Notes under the pieces: generated by a model
What the model was told of the DNA's origin: nothing
What the model saw: the letters and a program-made list of their open reading frames with translations, nothing else
Databases searched by the model: none
Source of the DNA: Candidatus Zixiibacteriota bacterium
GTDB taxonomy: Bacteria > Zixibacteria > MSB-5A5 > GN15 > JAAZOE01
Assembly (NCBI GenBank): GCA_030588275.1
Contig: JAUUYJ010000082.1
Location: forward strand, 1-9,362
Length of the DNA stretch: 9,362 nucleotides
Direction of reading: 5' to 3'
Shown: piece by piece, positions 6,995 through 9,362 of the stretch
Position numbering within the stretch: the first letter of the stretch is position 1
Layout: each line of letters opens with the position of its first letter
Program-made: the position numbers and the translations under genes

Positions 6995-7854
6995 TTTTTG
7001 AATCTAAGCAATTCCAGCCCGAATGACAACAAACAGTTGGTCACCAGAGCAGGAAAAATCACTACTAATTTGAGAACCGAATGATGCTTGACAAAAAATC
7101 TCCAAATCGAATGGTGATGCCACCAGATCCGCCTGAAGCGGTAATTTTGGGTCGCATGCTCCCAGCCATGAGCACCAACCGCTGAGGGAACAAACAGAGT
7201 TTTGAGACCAGCTTGAGACAGCCTCAGACACAGATCGGTATCCTCGACATAAAGAAAAAATCGCTCGTCAAATTGACCAAGTTTTTTAAACAGCCCAGCC
7301 TCAATCATGACAAAAGCGGCGGCGGTCGCATCAACAACCGTATTGGTTTTGAAATCACCATGAGTATATTCCGAAGCGGCCTTCTTTGAAACCCATTTTA
7401 AAAGAGACTTGCGCGAAAAGAATAGATTGTACAGGGTCGGAAAACGCCGACAGGAAGCTTGAAACAGTCCGTCATTTGAAATTAATCGCCCGGCAGTCAT
7501 ACCAACCTTCCGGTTATCGACCAATGCCTGATGCAATGCCGATAAGGAGTCCGGTTGGACAATAACATCAGGATTTAGAAATACCAAAAATAGTCCCTGT
7601 GCCGCTCCTGCCCCAAGATTACAACCAGCCGCAAATCCGACGTTTTTTTCCGATTGAAGTTTTTTGATAATCAGATTATCGAATCGATCAGGATAAACTC
7701 GGCCTGGCTCAACCGGATTTTCCACCAAAATAACTTCCAACGCCTCTGGCAATTTGGGAAAGGTAGAAGTCGCAATCGCTTTCAAGCAGGACTCGATAAC
7801 TTTTTCGGAACGATGGCAAACTATAATTATGGACAAAACTGGTTCGTGGCTCAA
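6991..7854 (-). CDS. Family 2 glycosyltransferase (rhamnosyltransferase-like)
   Basis: A 287-residue GT2 protein with a GT-A fold, resembling the WbbL/rhamnosyltransferase group that adds one sugar to a lipid-linked glycan in the cytoplasm. Visible are the first strand 'LSIIIVCHRSEK' (7-18), 'NVGFAAGCNLG' (71-81), 'FLNPDV' (92-97, in the place of the metal-binding DxD) and 'FDERFFLYVEDTDLCLRL' (195-212), which holds the usual ED catalytic pair. The tail is rich in His and aromatic residues (HHHSIWRFF, 246-254), followed by a hydrophobic stretch (262-280) that may lie on or in the membrane. The second-strand motif reads 'VENPVEPG' where many relatives have 'VDNaSxDG'. The start is uncertain: the only upstream in-frame candidate after a stop is TTG at 7854, with AGGA about 14 bases away, overlapping the DPM1 stop. 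It ends in a GTGA overlap with the wecA-like gene, which points to coupled translation. The donor sugar cannot be read from the sequence. Confidence 0.85.
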   Translation of the reverse strand: MSHEPVLSIIIVCHRSEKVIESCLKAIATSTFPKLPEALEVILVENPVEPGRVYPDRFDNLIIKKLQSEKNVGFAAGCNLGAGAAQGLFLVFLNPDVIVQPDSLSALHQALVDNRKVGMTAGRLISNDGLFQASCRRFPTLYNLFFSRKSLLKWVSKKAASEYTHGDFKTNTVVDATAAAFVMIEAGLFKKLGQFDERFFLYVEDTDLCLRLSQAGLKTLFVPSAVGAHGWEHATQNYRFRRIWWHHHSIWRFFVKHHSVLKLVVIFPALVTNCLLSFGLELLRFKK

Positions 7855-7870
7855 AACAGGTCACATTTTC

Positions 7871-8599
7871 CTATAATTTTCCACGCATTGCCGCCAAACG
7901 TAACCACCAGACCATCCAGATCGCTTCCCGGACTATCTTCTTGGACATTTTCGAGGTACCCAATTCACGGTCGGCAAAAATAATCGGAATCTCTTTGATT
8001 GAAAAACCGCGCACCTTGGCCCGCATCGTCATCTCAATCTGAAAGGTATAACCGTTCGATTTAACCTTGTCGAGCTCAATCGCCTCAAGCACTTCGCGGC
8101 GGAAACATTTGAACCCACCGGTAGCATCACGTACCGGCAAACCAGTTATAAGACGAGAATAAACATTGGCAAAATATGAGAGCAACAGCCGCGACATCGG
8201 CCAATTAACAACATTGACCCCTCTGATATAACGTGACCCTAAAACAAGATCGTACTCCTTGATCTCTACCAGAAAATCTTTCAGATAGATCGGGTTGTGC
8301 GAAAAGTCGGCATCCATCTCAAAAATATAATCGAATTTTTTATCGATCGCCCACTTAAAGCCATGTATGTAGGCGGTCCCTAAGCCAAGCTTCCCGGCCC
8401 GATGCTCGACAAAAATCCGGTCATTATCAGTCGCCATTCGATCGACGATATCGCCGGTTCCATCGGGCGAATTGTCATCGACAATCAGGACATTGATCCG
8501 AGGATCAACCTCCAGAACCTGACCAACGATATTTTCGATATTCTCTTTTTCATTAAATGTCGGGAATATAATCAAAGCCCGTTTGGTATCATCAGTCAT
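7871..8599 (-). CDS. Polyprenol-phosphate mannose synthase-like GT2 (DPM1 type)
   Basis: A 242-residue single-domain family 2 glycosyltransferase, predicted to move a sugar, classically mannose from GDP-mannose, onto polyprenyl phosphate at the inner face of the cytoplasmic membrane. Visible motifs are the N-terminal 'IIFPTFNEKENI' (10-21), 'VDDNSPDGT' (40-48), the metal-binding D-x-D in 'MDADFSH' (95-101), 'GSRY' (121-124), 'DATGGFKCFRR' (158-168), 'SNGYTFQIEM' (181-190) and the family signature around 'GTSKMS' (214-219). It has no C-terminal transmembrane pair, so it resembles the soluble or peripheral DPM1 class and not the GtrB/CsbB class with membrane anchors. The ATG start is supported by GGAG seven bases upstream. 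It lies between a YfhO-family gene and a second glycosyltransferase, which suggests that it makes lipid-linked sugar for YfhO. The exact sugar is inferred from the family only. Confidence 0.88.
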   Translation of the reverse strand: MTDDTKRALIIFPTFNEKENIENIVGQVLEVDPRINVLIVDDNSPDGTGDIVDRMATDNDRIFVEHRAGKLGLGTAYIHGFKWAIDKKFDYIFEMDADFSHNPIYLKDFLVEIKEYDLVLGSRYIRGVNVVNWPMSRLLLSYFANVYSRLITGLPVRDATGGFKCFRREVLEAIELDKVKSNGYTFQIEMTMRAKVRGFSIKEIPIIFADRELGTSKMSKKIVREAIWMVWWLRLAAMRGKL

Positions 8600-8675
8600 C
8601 TGTTTTCTCCAGCATCACTTCCATATTCTGTTTCCTACCCCGCTTGTCGGAGCATCATATTTATTAATACCCCGT
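8600..8675 (-). other. Intergenic spacer between YfhO-family and DPM1-like genes
   Basis: A 76-base gap, one of only two notable spacers in the window. It holds the ribosome binding site of the downstream gene and a TATGAT hexamer resembling a -10 box (about 8656-8661), but no matching -35 box at the expected distance. A short ACCCC/GGGGT inverted repeat spans its border with the YfhO stop codon; on the minus strand no run of U follows it. I see no convincing promoter or terminator, so read-through from the YfhO gene is likely. Confidence 0.45.
8607..8610 (-). promoter_or_regulatory. Ribosome binding site of the DPM1-like gene
   Basis: GGAG on the minus strand, seven bases before the ATG at 8599. 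It supports that start and shows that translation begins independently after the 76-base gap to the YfhO-family gene. Confidence 0.7.
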
Positions 8676-9362
8676 TTACTGGGGTTTTCGTTCCATCAAT
8701 TGTGAACAACCAATCATCAATCCGACGACCAAAAGGCCGGAATAAGTTAATACTTTCCCCAACCGCTGGGTTTCAGAAATGTAAGCAAACTCAACCTCAT
8801 GCTCCCCAGCCGGAACAACCACGCCACGAAACGCCCCATTGGTTCGCAACACTTCCACTTCGGCACCATCAACAAACCCTTTCCAGGCCGGATACCAGTT
8901 GTCGGCGAGTACCAAAAGGCCATCATTTTCAGATCGGGTAGAAATCACAATCCGATCATTCTCATAGCTATCTATTTCGACCAAATCGCCGTTAACCTGA
9001 AGGCTGTCGGCCATTGGCACAAAACCGGGATCGGCCATAACCACTGCCACATTTTTGGGGTCGAAGTTCGGACTCAAGACAATTGCATCAACCCGCTTCT
9101 CATCCGGTTCAACTATGAAGTTGTGGACAAATCGCGCCCTTGGACTGACATTCAGGTTTTCATAAACTCGATATCGCCCGGTATTGTGTAGCTCAGTTAG
9201 GTGAAAACTATCCATATCTTTTTTGCTAAGTTGTGATGCCTGCGGGAGCAAAAGATAGCGAGTATTAGTTATACTCATCAGATTTGGATTAAATGTGTTG
9301 CGCATCTCCGTCCCGCCCAAGAGAGAATAGAACCAGCGTGGTTCGTTACCATGACGGGAAGT
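8676..9362 (-). CDS. YfhO-family membrane protein, C-terminal part (5' end outside window)
   Basis: The reading frame is open to the window edge, so 228 C-terminal residues of a larger protein are visible. A TTG at 9320 could be read as a start but lies inside the continuing frame. The fragment has the extracytoplasmic beta-rich tail of YfhO proteins: an early 'NTRYLLLP' segment (the usual 'lLNvkYvl' region), then 'DGLLVLADNWYPAWKGFVDG', then 'VVVPAGEHEVEFAY'. It closes with one membrane segment (GKVLTYSGLLVVGLMIG) and a short charged tail. Family knowledge: YfhO proteins are large polytopic GT-C-like proteins, and Bacillus YfhO is thought to move a sugar from a polyprenyl-phosphate carrier onto an envelope polymer. 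The next gene downstream, after 76 bases, is a synthase for that kind of carrier, which fits this role. The acceptor and sugar here are unknown, and the catalytic N-terminal half cannot be seen. Confidence 0.8.
   Translation of the reverse strand, partial: TSRHGNEPRWFYSLLGGTEMRNTFNPNLMSITNTRYLLLPQASQLSKKDMDSFHLTELHNTGRYRVYENLNVSPRARFVHNFIVEPDEKRVDAIVLSPNFDPKNVAVVMADPGFVPMADSLQVNGDLVEIDSYENDRIVISTRSENDGLLVLADNWYPAWKGFVDGAEVEVLRTNGAFRGVVVPAGEHEVEFAYISETQRLGKVLTYSGLLVVGLMIGCSQLMERKPQ

Noticed and set aside
8640..8675. TATGAT hexamer as the -10 box of an internal promoter
   Set aside because: No matching -35 box lies 16 to 18 bases upstream, and a single hexamer in an AT-rich stretch is expected by chance.
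8669..8685. ACCCC/GGGGT inverted repeat at the end of the YfhO-family gene as a terminator
   Set aside because: The stem is only five base pairs and no run of U follows it on the minus strand. A T-rich stretch follows on the plus strand, but no plus-strand gene ends there.
8402..8941. Plus-strand open frame of 179 codons across the YfhO/DPM1 junction
   Set aside because: It is antisense to two recognised genes and crosses their junction; no motif or ribosome binding site is seen.

Overview
The window is a gapless run of eleven genes, all on the minus strand, so the transcript reads from base 9362 down to base 1. Seven were recognised as cell-envelope or lipid genes of a bacterium with an Rod/Mre elongation machine; two are cut by the window edges. 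Base composition is roughly balanced, there are no plus-strand genes, RNA genes, mobile elements or CRISPR arrays, and the largest untranslated gap is 80 bases. The gene content (MreC, MreD, class B PBP2, RodA, separate AccA, a PtsN-like IIA protein, a YfhO-type membrane protein) suggests a Gram-negative-type bacterium. The mix resembles uncultured lineages of the FCB group, such as Zixibacteria, but this is a low-confidence guess made without database search.

Layout in transcription order. (1) Glycan part, 9362-5924: the C-terminal part of a YfhO-family membrane protein, a polyprenol-phosphate mannose synthase-like GT2, a second GT2 glycosyltransferase, and a WecA/TagO-type polyprenyl-phosphate sugar-1-phosphate transferase. 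Together they can start a lipid-linked glycan (WecA), extend it (GT2) and supply and use a polyprenyl-phosphate sugar (DPM1-like plus YfhO). (2) Lipid and regulatory part, 5931-4439: accA (carboxyltransferase alpha of acetyl-CoA carboxylase) and an orphan PTS IIA/PtsN-like protein. (3) Elongasome part, 4410-58: mreC, mreD, mrdA (PBP2) and rodA, the scaffold and the transpeptidase/glycosyltransferase pair for side-wall peptidoglycan. MreB is absent from the window. (4) At 57-1 the first 19 codons of another gene with a strong ribosome binding site and a signal-peptide-like start.

The genes are packed as in an operon: GT2/wecA overlap by 4 bases (GTGA), wecA/accA by 8, mreC/mreD by 1 (TGATG); mreD/mrdA and mrdA/rodA are 2 bases apart, and the last gene starts directly after the rodA stop. 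Only two spacers (8600-8675 and 4892-4971) are long enough for an internal promoter, and neither shows a convincing one. Two starts were set downstream of the longest open frame (accA at 5931, ptsN-like at 4891) on Shine-Dalgarno evidence.

Most of the window is ordinary envelope housekeeping. The points most worth a second look are a Cys-Cys-His-Cys set near the PBP2 active site that lines up with a zinc site known in other PBP2s, the pairing of YfhO with a soluble polyprenol-phosphate sugar synthase, and the placing of accA and an orphan IIA protein directly ahead of mreC in place of mreB.
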